Shown: positions 1 through 9,351, numbered from the stretch's first letter. The stretch: 64,000 nucleotides of DNA from Taibaiella lutea (GCF_008629695.1 NZ_VWSH01000003.1:62001-126000); one strand, 5' to 3'. Notes: generated by a model from the sequence alone, not told the origin. A program made the numbers and translations.

Positions 1-189
1 ATGGCAATTGAAAATGCGCGCGATGTTTATACCCGCCGTATGGAAGGCGTAAGCATCTGGGCAGTGGAGAGCAAATACATCCATGCTTCCAATCCTGATG
101 ATGCGGGTGAATTGTATGATCCGGCTAATGATAAAGTTTATCGCCATCCTACTTTTTACGATTTACCTATTGAGTTAAAGCACATGTAA
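1..189 (+). CDS. paaB: Phenylacetyl-CoA epoxidase subunit PaaB, 3' part
   Basis: This is the C-terminal part of PaaB, the small bridging subunit of the multicomponent ring-1,2-epoxidase that acts on phenylacetyl-CoA in aerobic phenylacetate breakdown. The 62 visible residues line up with the C-terminal two thirds of E. coli PaaB: an ENARD-YTRR-EG-SIW stretch near the start and the ending YRHPTFYDLP. The window opens inside the gene, so the ATG at position 1 is an internal methionine and the true start lies upstream. paaC follows after 55 bp, which contains a short A/T tandem tract and no terminator, so the two are probably one operon; paaA would be expected just outside the window. Confidence 0.9.
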   Translation: MAIENARDVYTRRMEGVSIWAVESKYIHASNPDDAGELYDPANDKVYRHPTFYDLPIELKHM

Positions 190-244
190 TGTGATTTTGA
201 ACTTTCGCCCTGCGAAGCAAAATTTTTAATTTTTAATTACTGTC

Positions 245-1060
245 ATGTCAACCAACAAACTAAAATATCTTTTACAGCTTGCCGACAATGCATTGATTTT
301 AGGTCATCGTATTAGTGAATGGACCGGACACGGACCAGTACTGGAGCAGGATATAGCTATTACCAATACAGCTTTGGACCATTTGGGCCAGGCTCGTAGT
401 TTGTATCAATACGCTGCTGAAACTTATAATCAGTTAAGCGAAAACGACAAGACTGATTTCTTTGCATCACCTGTTTTCTTAAATCATACACAGCCGGTTA
501 CAGAAGATACTTTAGCTTACCTGCGTGATGGCTGGGATTTCAGGAATGCGTTGCTTGTAGAGCAGCCTAATGGAGACTGGGCCTATACTATAGCACGTTC
601 TTTCTTTTATGATCATTACAGTGTTTTATTATACACAGCTTTAAAAGACAGTTCAGATGCAACTATTGCAGCTGTTGCAGAAAAATCATTGAAGGAGGCT
701 TTATACCACCACCGCTGGAGCAGTGAATGGGTCATCCGTTTAGGTGATGGTACAGAGGAAAGCAAAGCAAGAATGCAGGAAGCCATTGATGAAAGATGGG
801 CTTTCAGCGGAGAGTTATTAACACCGTCTGAAGCAGACAACACAATGCTGAAAGCTGGCATAGGTATAGATTTGGATGCTTTAAAAGCAACATGGTTCAC
901 TAATGTGGAAGATATTTTATCGCAGGCAACTTTAAACATTCCTTCAAAAGAGGCATGGATGCATGAAGGTGGCAAAACCGGTACACACTCTGAACATTTA
1001 GGATATATTCTGGCTGAGATGCAGTACATGCAAAGAGCTTATCCGGGTATGGAATGGTAA
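245..1060 (+). CDS. paaC: Phenylacetyl-CoA epoxidase subunit PaaC
   Basis: PaaC is the structural, ferritin-like subunit that pairs with the catalytic PaaA subunit of the phenylacetyl-CoA epoxidase; in known complexes it lacks a functional diiron site. The 271-residue product follows E. coli PaaC (about 248 residues) along its whole length: LADNALILGHRISEW near the N-terminus, LDHLGQAR, LLVEQPNGDWA, KEALYHHRWS, and the ending TEHLG-like/LAEMQYMQRA-PG-W. The start is the first ATG after paaB and has no clear Shine-Dalgarno sequence, as is usual in Bacteroidota. No other paa gene follows, so this is the downstream end of the visible operon. Confidence 0.95.
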   Translation: MSTNKLKYLLQLADNALILGHRISEWTGHGPVLEQDIAITNTALDHLGQARSLYQYAAETYNQLSENDKTDFFASPVFLNHTQPVTEDTLAYLRDGWDFRNALLVEQPNGDWAYTIARSFFYDHYSVLLYTALKDSSDATIAAVAEKSLKEALYHHRWSSEWVIRLGDGTEESKARMQEAIDERWAFSGELLTPSEADNTMLKAGIGIDLDALKATWFTNVEDILSQATLNIPSKEAWMHEGGKTGTHSEHLGYILAEMQYMQRAYPGMEW

Positions 1061-1120
1061 GAGTAATGTTGGATTTTAGATTATTACTGAAAACTAACCA
1101 CTATCAACTAACAACTCATT

Positions 1121-1906
1121 TTGAACTCTAAATTTTCATACTCTTTACTATTTTTTTTACTCCTGTTGGCACATGTTGCAGCAGGAGTTTATTTTAACGG
1201 ATATTCGCCATGGTGGATACTTTGGTGCATCCTGGCGTATATTACTTTATTGGTTCTGGCAAGCATCAAAATTCAATGGAATTTTTATTTCAAATCATTG
1301 AACCTGTTGCCAATCCTCAAAATAACTTTTGAAAAAGGACAGCTACAGCTTGTTCAAAACCAAAAGCAAATTGCATTAACGTTTGATGACGGTCCGGCAG
1401 AACAAACCGAAGCTGTATTGGACATTTTAAAGAAGGAAAATATAAAAGCCACTTTCTTCTTAATAGGAAAAAATATTCAAGGCCGTGAAACTCTTGTACA
1501 GCGTATGTTTGACGAAGGCCATAGCATTGGCAACCACAGTTTTAATCATGGTTTTAATTTCGACTGGCAAAGCGCTTCGAGGATGACGGATGAATTAGTG
1601 CAGACCAATGAAGCTATTGAGAATATTACGAAACAGGAAGTAAAGTTATTTCGCCCGCCTTATGGAGTAACCAATCCTAATCTGGCAAAAGCTGTTACGA
1701 ATACAGGATTGAAAAGTATTGGCTGGAGCCTGCGCAGCATGGATACTATTGCTAAAAGTGAAAGCGAATTATTGGAGAAGATTTTGAAACAGGTAAAAGC
1801 AAGAGATATTATTTTACTGCATGACCGCTGCGCTGTTACTGCCGCTATCCTACCCGATTTGATTAAAGAATTAAAGAAACGTAATTACAGTTTCGCAAGT
1901 TTATAA
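1121..1906 (+). CDS. Membrane-anchored polysaccharide deacetylase (NodB/CE4 family)
   Basis: The protein has two hydrophobic N-terminal segments (about residues 5-25 and 31-50) followed by a NodB-homology domain. CE4 motif 1 is ALTFDDGP (metal-binding Asp pair), motif 2 is GNHSFNHG (metal-binding His residues), motif 3 is FRPPYG, and the late motif is ILLHD. All expected metal and catalytic positions appear present, so it is probably an active deacetylase for peptidoglycan or another GlcNAc polymer at the cell envelope; the substrate cannot be read from sequence. The reading frame begins with TTG at 1121 and contains no ATG before the deacetylase domain, so TTG is the likely start. A palindromic terminator follows. 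Confidence 0.88.
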   Translation: MNSKFSYSLLFFLLLLAHVAAGVYFNGYSPWWILWCILAYITLLVLASIKIQWNFYFKSLNLLPILKITFEKGQLQLVQNQKQIALTFDDGPAEQTEAVLDILKKENIKATFFLIGKNIQGRETLVQRMFDEGHSIGNHSFNHGFNFDWQSASRMTDELVQTNEAIENITKQEVKLFRPPYGVTNPNLAKAVTNTGLKSIGWSLRSMDTIAKSESELLEKILKQVKARDIILLHDRCAVTAAILPDLIKELKKRNYSFASL

Positions 1907-1946
1907 GTTTACAATTTCCAAAATTGTCAGACCATACTGAAAAACA

Positions 1947-1974
1947 ATAAGGCTGCGCAATTGCGCAGCCTTAT
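1947..1974. terminator. Bidirectional terminator between the deacetylase gene and pnp
   Basis: A perfect 28-nt palindrome with a 14-bp half-stem around GGCTGCGCAA/TTGCGCAGCC lies between the convergent stop codons. The flanks are A/T rich on both sides, so it can serve both strands. Confidence 0.8.
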
Positions 1975-1978
1975 ATTT

Positions 1979-2010
1979 AATATCTAACATCTGATGTCTG
2001 ATATCTAAAA
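1979..2010. repeat. ATCT(A/G)A(T)RTC-type short intergenic repeat, copy 1
   Basis: The tract is made of near-10-bp units such as ATCTAACATC, TGATGTC and TGATATC. Related tracts occur at 10464-10507 and 40826-40860, always next to a gene end. The function is unknown; these look like a dispersed intergenic simple repeat. Confidence 0.6.
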
Positions 2011-2014
2011 AGAA

Positions 2015-4273
2015 TTATCCTTCTCTGTTTTCTTCAGGTTTGCTTTCCGGACGCGGACGACGTTCGCCATCATTGCGGGCAGGACGTTCACGACGTTCGC
2101 CGCGATCTCCGCCACGTTCAGGACGCTCTGTACGTTCCGGCTGTTCAACATAACCTTCAGGCTTTTCCATCAACACCTTGCGGCTTAAACGGAATTTGCC
2201 GGTTTTAGGATCAAGGCCAACCAATTTAATTTTGATATTATCGCCTTCATTCAAAACACCGTCAAGATTATCAAGACGTTTCCAGCTTACTTCTGAAATG
2301 TGCAATAAACCTTGTTTACCCGGCATAAATTCAACAAACGCACCATAAGGCATTACAGATTTTACAACAGAATCATAAGTCTCTCCGATTTCAGGAACGG
2401 CAACAATACCTTTGATCCAGCGCATTGCTTTTGCAAGGTCATCGCCATTGCTGGAGAATACTTTTACAACGCCTGTTTCACCGACTTCTTCAATAGAAAT
2501 CTGAGTATTTGTTTCGCGTTGAATTTCTTGAATGATTTTACCACCCGGTCCGATAACCGCACCAATAAACTCACGATCAATAATCAATTGCTCGATACGT
2601 GGTGTTTGCGGTTTCAGTTCAGCGCGAGGTGCATCAATGCATTGGTACATGGCATCGAGGATATGTAAGCGGCCTGCTTTTGCCTGAGATAATGCACTGC
2701 GCATTACATCCATGCTCAAACCATCTACTTTAATATCCATTTGGATGCCGCAGATACCATCGCGTGTACCTGTAACTTTAAAGTCCATATCACCTAAGTG
2801 ATCTTCATCGCCAAGGATATCGGTCAATACGGCCCATTTGCCATCTGATGCACGGCTGATAAGACCCATAGCCACACCACCAACGTGTTTAGGATAAGGT
2901 ACACCTGCATCCATCAATGCCAATGAACCCGCGCAAACCGTTGCCATTGAAGACGAACCGTTAGATTCCAGAATGTCTGAAACCACGCGCACGGTATATG
3001 GATAATCTTTAGGCATCATCATCTCCAGAGAGCGTTTTGCCAGGTTACCATGCCCTACTTCACGACGACCGGGACCACGTTGTGGTTTTACTTCGCCGGT
3101 AGAATACGGAGGGAAATTATAATGCAGGTAAAATTTCTGATAATTGGAAGTACCTGCAGTTTCAATCAGCATTTCGTCATCTTTTGTACCTAAAGTAGCA
3201 GTAGATAAAGATTGTGTTTCACCGCGGGTAAATAAAGCAGAGCCGTGTGGAGAAGGCAAAATATCTGTTTCCATTTCCAATGGACGAACTTCATCCAGCT
3301 TACGGCCATCCAGGCGGCGGCTTTCGTCCAGAATCATATTACGCACTGTGTAATATTGCAAATCCTCAAAATAACGTTTAGCAACTGCTAAATCTTCAGG
3401 CAATGTAGTTTCCGGATCAAAAGCAGCTACTACTTCATCTTTCAAGGCTTTATATGCATCGCTGCGTTCATGTTTTGCAGTACCGCCACGGGAAATTTCC
3501 GTCATGCGGGCAGCAGCTATGCTTTCCACTTTGCTTTTCACTTCTTCATTTTCATAGAAAGGAGTTACATCTCTTTTAGTTGCAACGCCTACTTTTGCAC
3601 GCAGCTCTTCCTGTGCTTTTACCTGCACGCGGATAGCAGCGTGTGCTTTTTCAATAGCAATGATTAAATCTTCTTCCTGACACTCTTTCGCATCACCTTC
3701 CACCATCATAATATTCTTATCGGTAGCGGCAATGATAAAATCCATATCAGCATCGGCCAACTTACTGGTAGTCGGGTTTACTAAATATTCACCGTTTACG
3801 CGGCTAACACGTACCTCTGAAATGATTTCCTGAATAGGAACTTCTGAAACAGCCAAAGCAGCAGAAGCGGCAAGGCATGCGAACGCATCAGGTTGCACTT
3901 CAGGGTCGTATGAGATTAAGTTTACGATTACCTGAACTTCACATAAATAAGATTCAGGGAAAAGCGGGCGAAGCGCACGGTCAATCAGACGGGAGATTAG
4001 AACTTCATAATCGCTGATGCGACCTTCGCGTTTAAAGAAAGAGCCTGGGATACGGCCTGCCGAAGCAAATTTTTCCTGGTAGTCAACGGTCAAAGGGAAA
4101 AAAGACTGACCGGGTTTGGGTTCTTTGGTGGCTACTACAGTGGCCATTATTACGGCTTTACCGCATTTGACGGTTACGGCTCCGTCTGCCTGACGGGCCA
4201 TTTTACCCGTTTCGATTGTAACTTCACGACCATCGTCCAGTTTGAACGATACGGAAATTGGATTCAGCATCAT
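2015..4273 (-). CDS. pnp: Polyribonucleotide nucleotidyltransferase (PNPase)
   Basis: PNPase is the phosphorolytic 3'-5' exoribonuclease of the RNA decay machinery. The 752-residue product has the family order: a first RNase PH core (conserved FFPLTVDYQEKFASAGRIPGS), an alpha-helical linker, a second catalytic core (FTRGETQSL, GPGRREVGHGNLAKRSLE, LMDAGVPYPKHVGG, GDEDHLGDMDFKVTGT), a KH domain (IGAVIGPGGKIIQEIQ, about residues 565-625) and an S1 domain (about 635-705). The tail is rich in Arg, Glu and Gly and looks disordered and RNA-binding. Two ATGs lie back to back (4271-4273 and 4268-4270) and either may be used. In many bacteria pnp directly follows rpsO; here two secreted-protein genes lie between them. 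Confidence 0.97.
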   Translation of the reverse strand: MMLNPISVSFKLDDGREVTIETGKMARQADGAVTVKCGKAVIMATVVATKEPKPGQSFFPLTVDYQEKFASAGRIPGSFFKREGRISDYEVLISRLIDRALRPLFPESYLCEVQVIVNLISYDPEVQPDAFACLAASAALAVSEVPIQEIISEVRVSRVNGEYLVNPTTSKLADADMDFIIAATDKNIMMVEGDAKECQEEDLIIAIEKAHAAIRVQVKAQEELRAKVGVATKRDVTPFYENEEVKSKVESIAAARMTEISRGGTAKHERSDAYKALKDEVVAAFDPETTLPEDLAVAKRYFEDLQYYTVRNMILDESRRLDGRKLDEVRPLEMETDILPSPHGSALFTRGETQSLSTATLGTKDDEMLIETAGTSNYQKFYLHYNFPPYSTGEVKPQRGPGRREVGHGNLAKRSLEMMMPKDYPYTVRVVSDILESNGSSSMATVCAGSLALMDAGVPYPKHVGGVAMGLISRASDGKWAVLTDILGDEDHLGDMDFKVTGTRDGICGIQMDIKVDGLSMDVMRSALSQAKAGRLHILDAMYQCIDAPRAELKPQTPRIEQLIIDREFIGAVIGPGGKIIQEIQRETNTQISIEEVGETGVVKVFSSNGDDLAKAMRWIKGIVAVPEIGETYDSVVKSVMPYGAFVEFMPGKQGLLHISEVSWKRLDNLDGVLNEGDNIKIKLVGLDPKTGKFRLSRKVLMEKPEGYVEQPERTERPERGGDRGERRERPARNDGERRPRPESKPEENREG

Positions 4274-4517
4274 ATTTGCTTGTTTTGTGTTGTCATCTTG
4301 GGGCTTTGTTTCAGCTATGTTTGTCCTCTTGCCCCGAGTGTAAAAGGACTGTTTATATTTTTTATACTATTATTATTATAGTTGCACTTTTTTAATGGCG
4401 TGTGAATTCCACAAAAAAATCAGCCATGTAATTTATTGAAAAATTACGAAGGCGTTGCAAAAGTCGCTTTTATTGTGTGAATGGCAAAAATTAGCGAGAA
4501 TTATTATTTAATCATTG

Positions 4518-6344
4518 TTATTGGATCGTGAATTTTATGCCTTCTCCGTTCAAAGGTTTTAAATAATAAGTACCCGAAATAAAATTGCGCATGTCCAGTC
4601 GTTCATTTTTCTGCACAATGCGTATTCTTTTAATCAATTTGCCGTTGAGATTATAAATAGCGCAATCTATCGGTTTTATAAATTGATTTACCGTAATATT
4701 TAAAAAGCCTTTTGCCGGATTCGGATATATACTGAAAAACGGAGTATCTATATTAAGTTCCTGAAATCCAACTGAACTGAAATTGATATTTATTGAGTCG
4801 CGTGAGGAACATCCAAATCCGTTCGATACTGTAACACTATATAATCCGGGATCATTCACTGCAATGGTCTGAGTTGTTCCCATTGTGTTCCATAGATACA
4901 CTGCTCCTGCATTTCCTGCGTCTAAGATGATAGTTTCTCCGATTTGAAGTGTCGTATCGTTACCGAGTTGCACAACAGGTGAAGCGTTGACAATAATATT
5001 TATAGTATCAGAAGAGGAACCGAGTGCATTTGTGACCGTGACAAAATAAGTGCCTGAAGTAGTTACATTTATGGTTTGGGTCGTGTCGCCGGTGCTCCAT
5101 ATATATTCACTTATCTGGTTTTGAGCATCAAGTGTTATGGGCTGCTGGCTGCAGATCGTTGTGTCGTTCCCAAGATCTGCAATCGGGGCGCTTTCAAATT
5201 CATAAGCTCCCATATCTACTGTATTACCAAAAATCCTGCTGACACCCGCTAAGTCCATATTAATTCCTTGTGGTAGAAAGGCGTTATGGCCCGAATTAAT
5301 ACAAGGGCTTGCAGTAGCTAACTTAAAGTTGGCGGCTGATGTATCAACGAATAAAGGGTTTGTATTTCCTGCTATATTGTGGTTGGAGCTATCTGCGGGT
5401 GTTCCCTGAATCAGGGAATATCTTGTTTGTGCGGAGCCGGAAACACCTCCATCATTTCCCCATATTATCGAGTTATTAATAACAGCATTAGAGGAAGCAT
5501 TAAAAATGGTTGGCGTATTACCACCGGCAAAAGAAAAGTTGCCAAAAAAAGTACAATTGTTAATTACCGGGTCAGATGTCACATTATAGATTGCCGTAGC
5601 ATTACCAAGAGCATAAATGAAGTTTTGATAAAAAAGAGAGTTAGTAATAGATAGGGAGCAGTTGTCGGTATTATATATTGCTGCGCCCTGATCTGCCCTG
5701 TTTCCTATAAATGTACAGTTGACAATTTGTGGGGAAGAGCCGCTAACGTTAATTATTGCACCCCCTACATTCTCAATAAAGAAACAGTTAATGATTTTTG
5801 GAGAAGAGTTGATATTATAAATTCCACCCGCATAATAGGTATTACTGAAGTTTTGTAGAAAAGTACAGTTCCTGATGGTTGGCGATGCGTTTTCATTATG
5901 CATTGCCCCCGCAGCATCGAAATTCATGTAATCATCATATGCTATCGTAACGCCGTCTAAAACTGCTGTGGAATCCAATGCAGTTGTATTGTCAATGACG
6001 CAGTTATGTTCGGAACGGCCATTAAGCCTTGTGATATTTTGTTGCCAATTGCGTTGACTCAATTGTGTTTCATCTCCGGCAAAACCCCCATAAACAGCCA
6101 CATTGTTTTTGAGGCTATAAGCCCAATAAGGATGATCAAGCTCATAAAGGCCTTTTGCTACCCATATAGTGTCGCCCGGGGAAGAGATCAGCAAAGGGTA
6201 GAATAGATTATTGTAACCTGTGTTCCAGGTGAGCCCATCCGCATTTGCAATTGTATTTGTATCTCTGACATGCCAGATTGTGGCGTGTGTTTCAAAGAAT
6301 GATAGAAGAAGTGTAATTAAGATGATGATGGTTTTATGGGCCAT
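4518..6344 (-). CDS. Secreted right-handed beta-helix protein with T9SS sorting domain
   Basis: The signal peptide (residues 1-21) is followed by a right-handed parallel beta-helix at about 90-375. This has repeated turns of the form IxNCTFxxNxA and ends with NPLFVDTSAANFKLATASPC, DLAGVSRIFG and VDMGAYEFE, the usual close of a choice-of-anchor/pectate-lyase-like helix in Bacteroidota. Two short Ig/PKD-like modules follow (each beginning LGNDTT, about 390-530), then a C-terminal T9SS type A domain (FSIYPNPAKGFLNI and SGTYYL). The protein is probably exported through T9SS and bound at the surface. No catalytic residues of a known lyase can be assigned, so it may be adhesive rather than enzymatic. 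It sits between pnp and an outer membrane protein gene, all on the minus strand. Confidence 0.85.
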   Translation of the reverse strand: MAHKTIIILITLLLSFFETHATIWHVRDTNTIANADGLTWNTGYNNLFYPLLISSPGDTIWVAKGLYELDHPYWAYSLKNNVAVYGGFAGDETQLSQRNWQQNITRLNGRSEHNCVIDNTTALDSTAVLDGVTIAYDDYMNFDAAGAMHNENASPTIRNCTFLQNFSNTYYAGGIYNINSSPKIINCFFIENVGGAIINVSGSSPQIVNCTFIGNRADQGAAIYNTDNCSLSITNSLFYQNFIYALGNATAIYNVTSDPVINNCTFFGNFSFAGGNTPTIFNASSNAVINNSIIWGNDGGVSGSAQTRYSLIQGTPADSSNHNIAGNTNPLFVDTSAANFKLATASPCINSGHNAFLPQGINMDLAGVSRIFGNTVDMGAYEFESAPIADLGNDTTICSQQPITLDAQNQISEYIWSTGDTTQTINVTTSGTYFVTVTNALGSSSDTINIIVNASPVVQLGNDTTLQIGETIILDAGNAGAVYLWNTMGTTQTIAVNDPGLYSVTVSNGFGCSSRDSININFSSVGFQELNIDTPFFSIYPNPAKGFLNITVNQFIKPIDCAIYNLNGKLIKRIRIVQKNERLDMRNFISGTYYLKPLNGEGIKFTIQ

Positions 6345-6549
6345 ATTTAGGTTTTTGTTTAGTCAAAGTGTATCCGGAGTATAAGCCTAATGAACAAAAT
6401 ATAGATTTAGGATAAAATACAATGCTATTTTAAAGAAAATCTTTTCGTTTCAGGTGTCGAATGAACTGATGTTCATTTCAATATCATAAATAATTTGCCC
6501 TGATTCGGGATGAAGCTATATTTATAACCTGGTACTTTAGTTAATATTA

Positions 6550-6578
6550 AAGAGGCCATTCTTCAGGAATGGCCTCTT
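6550..6578 (-). terminator. Hairpin terminator after the outer membrane protein gene
   Basis: A 12-bp perfect stem (AAGAGGCCATTC/GAATGGCCTCTT) with a 5-nt loop lies 22 bp past the stop codon of the minus-strand gene. The U tract on the minus side is weak (mixed A/T). Confidence 0.65.
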
Positions 6579-6600
6579 CGTATAATGTTTGATCTGCAAA

Positions 6601-7122
6601 TTATTTGCCTAAAAAGTTGATGAACACTTTAAGGCCAACCATTGAAGTTGCTGAACCTGAAGTAGTGATGCCAGTATAATGAGCAATTACATCAACCATA
6701 CCGTCTCCAAAAGAGTATCCTATTTGCGGGCTATAAGCAAAACCTCCGCCTGCTCCTTCTGCAGTAACTTTAGCATATCCGATTCCTGCACCTACCATAA
6801 AGCCGGAATTATGATAACGGGCACCAACTAATGCAGGAATTATGCCTGTTGCATCTCCCTTAATAGAAATACCACCAAAATCGTATGATTTTGCAAAGTA
6901 CTGGCTATAACCAGCCTGTACAAAACCTGCAATATTATCGGTAATACCATAAGAAGCCTGAACTTCACCACCGACACCGAAAGAATAGAAATCTCCGAAA
7001 TCTCCGAGAGGCAATGCGGCAACAGGGCCAACACCTAATTTAAATCCACCTTTTTCCTGTGCGTTAGTTGCAGCTGCAAATGATGTCAATGCGATAGCTG
7101 TTAATAAAATGATCTTTTTCAT
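6601..7122 (-). CDS. Small outer membrane beta-barrel protein (OmpW/PorT-like size)
   Basis: This is a predicted outer membrane protein of 173 residues. The frame is open further upstream, but the first plausible start is the ATG at 7122, which opens a clear signal peptide (MKKIILLTAIALTSFAAATNA, cut before QEKGG). The mature part consists of alternating hydrophobic/polar strands rich in Gly, Tyr and Phe (for example QASYGITDNIAGFVQAGYSQYF and YSPQIGYSFGDGMVDVIAHYTGI), which fits an 8-stranded barrel, and it ends in a short strand containing VFINFLG. No ligand can be predicted. It is monocistronic by the hairpins on both sides: the rpsO terminator upstream and its own terminator downstream. 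Confidence 0.75.
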   Translation of the reverse strand: MKKIILLTAIALTSFAAATNAQEKGGFKLGVGPVAALPLGDFGDFYSFGVGGEVQASYGITDNIAGFVQAGYSQYFAKSYDFGGISIKGDATGIIPALVGARYHNSGFMVGAGIGYAKVTAEGAGGGFAYSPQIGYSFGDGMVDVIAHYTGITTSGSATSMVGLKVFINFLGK

Positions 7123-7349
7123 GTTTTCTGATTTTTTGTTAAGAATTATCAAACGCAATAATATATAATCAACGGAACATAGCAAACGGACGTATTGGAA
7201 AAATTATGTTAATGTCTTGAATGCTTTTATAACAGATTAGTTTATAATTATTTAAAAGAACAAAGAAATCAGATAAAAGAAATAAAAACTAACGGTTAAA
7301 TGATGCCCGGATGCTGATTTAAAATCATTCCATATCATTTAATAAACAC

Positions 7350-7385
7350 AAAAAACCATTCCCGAAACTTACGATCCGGGAATGG
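7350..7385 (-). terminator. Rho-independent terminator of rpsO
   Basis: A 9-bp perfect stem (CCATTCCCG/CGGGAATGG) with a 12-nt loop is followed, on the minus strand, by six U residues (A run at 7350-7355). It lies 31 bp after the rpsO stop and separates rpsO from the genes toward pnp. Confidence 0.85.
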
Positions 7386-7415
7386 CTTTTATATTGTAAA
7401 ACTACAAGATTGTAA

Positions 7416-7694
7416 TTATTTACGAAGACCTAATTTAGCAATCAGCTCACGGTAACCTTGAAGGTTAGTGCGGCTCAGGTAAGTTAACAAGCGTTTACGT
7501 TGTCCTACCATTTTAATCAAACCTAAGTTAGAAGAATGGTCTTTCTTGTTGCCGTTTTTAATATGAGCAGAAATATGAAGGATACGCTCAGTTAACAAAG
7601 CGATTTGAGCCTCAATAGAACCTGTATTTTTTTCAGATCCACCGTAGGTTTTGAAAATATTTGCTTTCTTAGCGTCGATTGTTGCGTTAGCCAT
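7416..7694 (-). CDS. rpsO: 30S ribosomal protein S15
   Basis: S15 binds 16S rRNA at the central-domain three-way junction and helps the assembly of the 30S platform. The 92-residue product has the family length and motifs: [33 protein letters not shown] and [10 protein letters not shown]. The start at 7694 is the only ATG that fits. In many bacteria S15 represses its own translation through a leader pseudoknot; the A/T-rich 130-bp upstream region shows no element I can identify. It has its own strong terminator, so it is not co-transcribed with pnp. Confidence 0.97.
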   Translation of the reverse strand: MANATIDAKKANIFKTYGGSEKNTGSIEAQIALLTERILHISAHIKNGNKKDHSSNLGLIKMVGQRKRLLTYLSRTNLQGYRELIAKLGLRK

Positions 7695-7825
7695 TATTGT
7701 ATTAATTAATTGTATTTATTTTATTGTACCTCACAAATTCGGAGCGCAAAGGTAAAACCTTTTAATGAAATTCCAAAAATAAATTTCCAATTTCCAAATT
7801 TGAATTTCTGTCACAAGGACTCTTC

Positions 7826-9199
7826 TTATCCTTTCGATAATGCATTCAACACATCATATTGGGTAAGGATATGATAATCGCCGCTATCATCTTTAGCCAA
7901 TACTGCATTGTTTTCTTTGCTTAAATAAGAAGTCAGCCTTTCAATCGGCGTATTCATTTCTACCATCGGTATAGATGCTTCTATTACGCTTTCAATGGTT
8001 TGCTCCTTTACATTAATATCCTGCATTAGTTTTTTGAACAACCCATGTTGCGAAACTGCGCCTGTCATCTCACCGCCTTTCATTACCGGAATCTGTTCAA
8101 TATCATATTTCTGCATCAATTCCATTGCTTTTGCAACAGTTTCATTTGATTCAATGGTAACCAATCTTCTTCTGCCTAATCCGCCAATTAAATCCTGAAC
8201 GGTATGCACATCCAGGAAACCACGATCCAGCATCCATTCGTCATTATAAACTTTACCGACATAGCGGCTGCCATGATCATGAAAAATAACGACAACCAAA
8301 TCGTCTTTTTTCAATTTGCTTTTCAGTTGTTTTAGGCCAGACAATGCCGAACCCGCACTATAACCCACAAATATGCCTTCTTCTTTGGCAATGCGGCGGG
8401 CCATTACAGCGCCATCTTTATCCGTTACTTTTTCAAAATAATCAATACAATCCCTGTCATAATTTTCAGGAAGGAAATCTTCTCCGATACCTTCTGTAAT
8501 ATATGGATGTACTTCCTTCATGTCCAGTTCGCCGGTATTGAACCATTTGGTCAATAAAGAGCCATAGCTGTCAATAGCCCACACCTGAATATCAGGATTC
8601 TTTTCTTTTAAATATTTACCTGTCCCCGTAATTGTTCCACCCGTTCCTGTTGCTACAACAAGGTGTGTTACTTTCCCTTCTGTTTGCTCCCATATTTCAG
8701 GGCCTGTTTGCTCATAATGCGCCAGGCGGTTTGCAAGGTTATCATATTGATTTACATACCAGCTATTAGGCACTTCCGTTGCCAGCCTTTTTGAAACGGA
8801 ATAATAAGATTTAGGATCTTCCGGCTCTACATTGGTCGGACAGATAATTACTTCAGCACCTAAAGCTTTAAGAATATCCGCTTTTTCTTTTGATTGCTTA
8901 TCTGTAGTAGTAAAAATGCAGCGATAGCCTTTTTGAATGGCGGCCAAAGCCAGACCCATGCCTGTATTGCCCGATGTACCTTCAATAATGGTGCCGCCCG
9001 GTTTTATTTTACCTTCTTTTTCAGCTACTTCCAACATCTTTAAAGCCATACGGTCTTTGATAGAGTTGCCGGGATTGAAAAATTCCACTTTAGCATAAAC
9101 AGGACAAGGCAAGTCTGCTGCAACTTTATTCAATTTTATCAAAGGTGTGTTACCAATGGTCTGAAGTATATTGTCGTACACTTTTTTATCAGGTGTCAT
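7826..9199 (-). CDS. PLP-dependent cystathionine beta-synthase / cysteine synthase with CBS domain pair
   Basis: The N-terminal 330 residues form a fold-type II PLP enzyme: IGNTPLIKL, the PLP-lysine motif NPGNSIKDR (Lys48), the substrate loop EGTSGNTG and the PLP-phosphate loop ATGTGGTITGTGKYLK. About 120 C-terminal residues form two CBS motifs (DLIGGLGRRRLVTIESNETVAKAMELM and the later IPMVEMNTPIERLTSYL region), the layout of eukaryote-like cystathionine beta-synthase. It condenses serine (or O-acetylserine) with homocysteine or sulfide; which reaction dominates is not readable. The CBS pair may bind an adenosyl ligand. It is divergent from pdxA, whose product makes the PLP precursor, a neat but perhaps accidental pairing. 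Confidence 0.9.
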   Translation of the reverse strand: MTPDKKVYDNILQTIGNTPLIKLNKVAADLPCPVYAKVEFFNPGNSIKDRMALKMLEVAEKEGKIKPGGTIIEGTSGNTGMGLALAAIQKGYRCIFTTTDKQSKEKADILKALGAEVIICPTNVEPEDPKSYYSVSKRLATEVPNSWYVNQYDNLANRLAHYEQTGPEIWEQTEGKVTHLVVATGTGGTITGTGKYLKEKNPDIQVWAIDSYGSLLTKWFNTGELDMKEVHPYITEGIGEDFLPENYDRDCIDYFEKVTDKDGAVMARRIAKEEGIFVGYSAGSALSGLKQLKSKLKKDDLVVVIFHDHGSRYVGKVYNDEWMLDRGFLDVHTVQDLIGGLGRRRLVTIESNETVAKAMELMQKYDIEQIPVMKGGEMTGAVSQHGLFKKLMQDINVKEQTIESVIEASIPMVEMNTPIERLTSYLSKENNAVLAKDDSGDYHILTQYDVLNALSKG

Positions 9200-9296
9200 G
9201 AATCGTTTATTGTTTTTTGAGCGGCAAAGTTAATAAATTTAAATAGCTATGTACCGCCACAATATCACAGCCCCAAATTAATTGGATATCATTGTG

Positions 9297-9304
9297 TAGT
9301 TTTG
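9297..9304 (+). promoter_or_regulatory. TAnnTTTG -7 element upstream of pdxA
   Basis: TAGTTTTG matches the Bacteroidota sigma-ABfr -7 consensus TAnnTTTG and ends 47 bp before the pdxA ATG. No TTTG at the usual -33 distance is visible, so this is a weak call. Confidence 0.35.
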
Positions 9305-9351
9305 CAACCGCAACAATTGTTGACTTTGCAGCGAAAAATGTATTGAAACTT

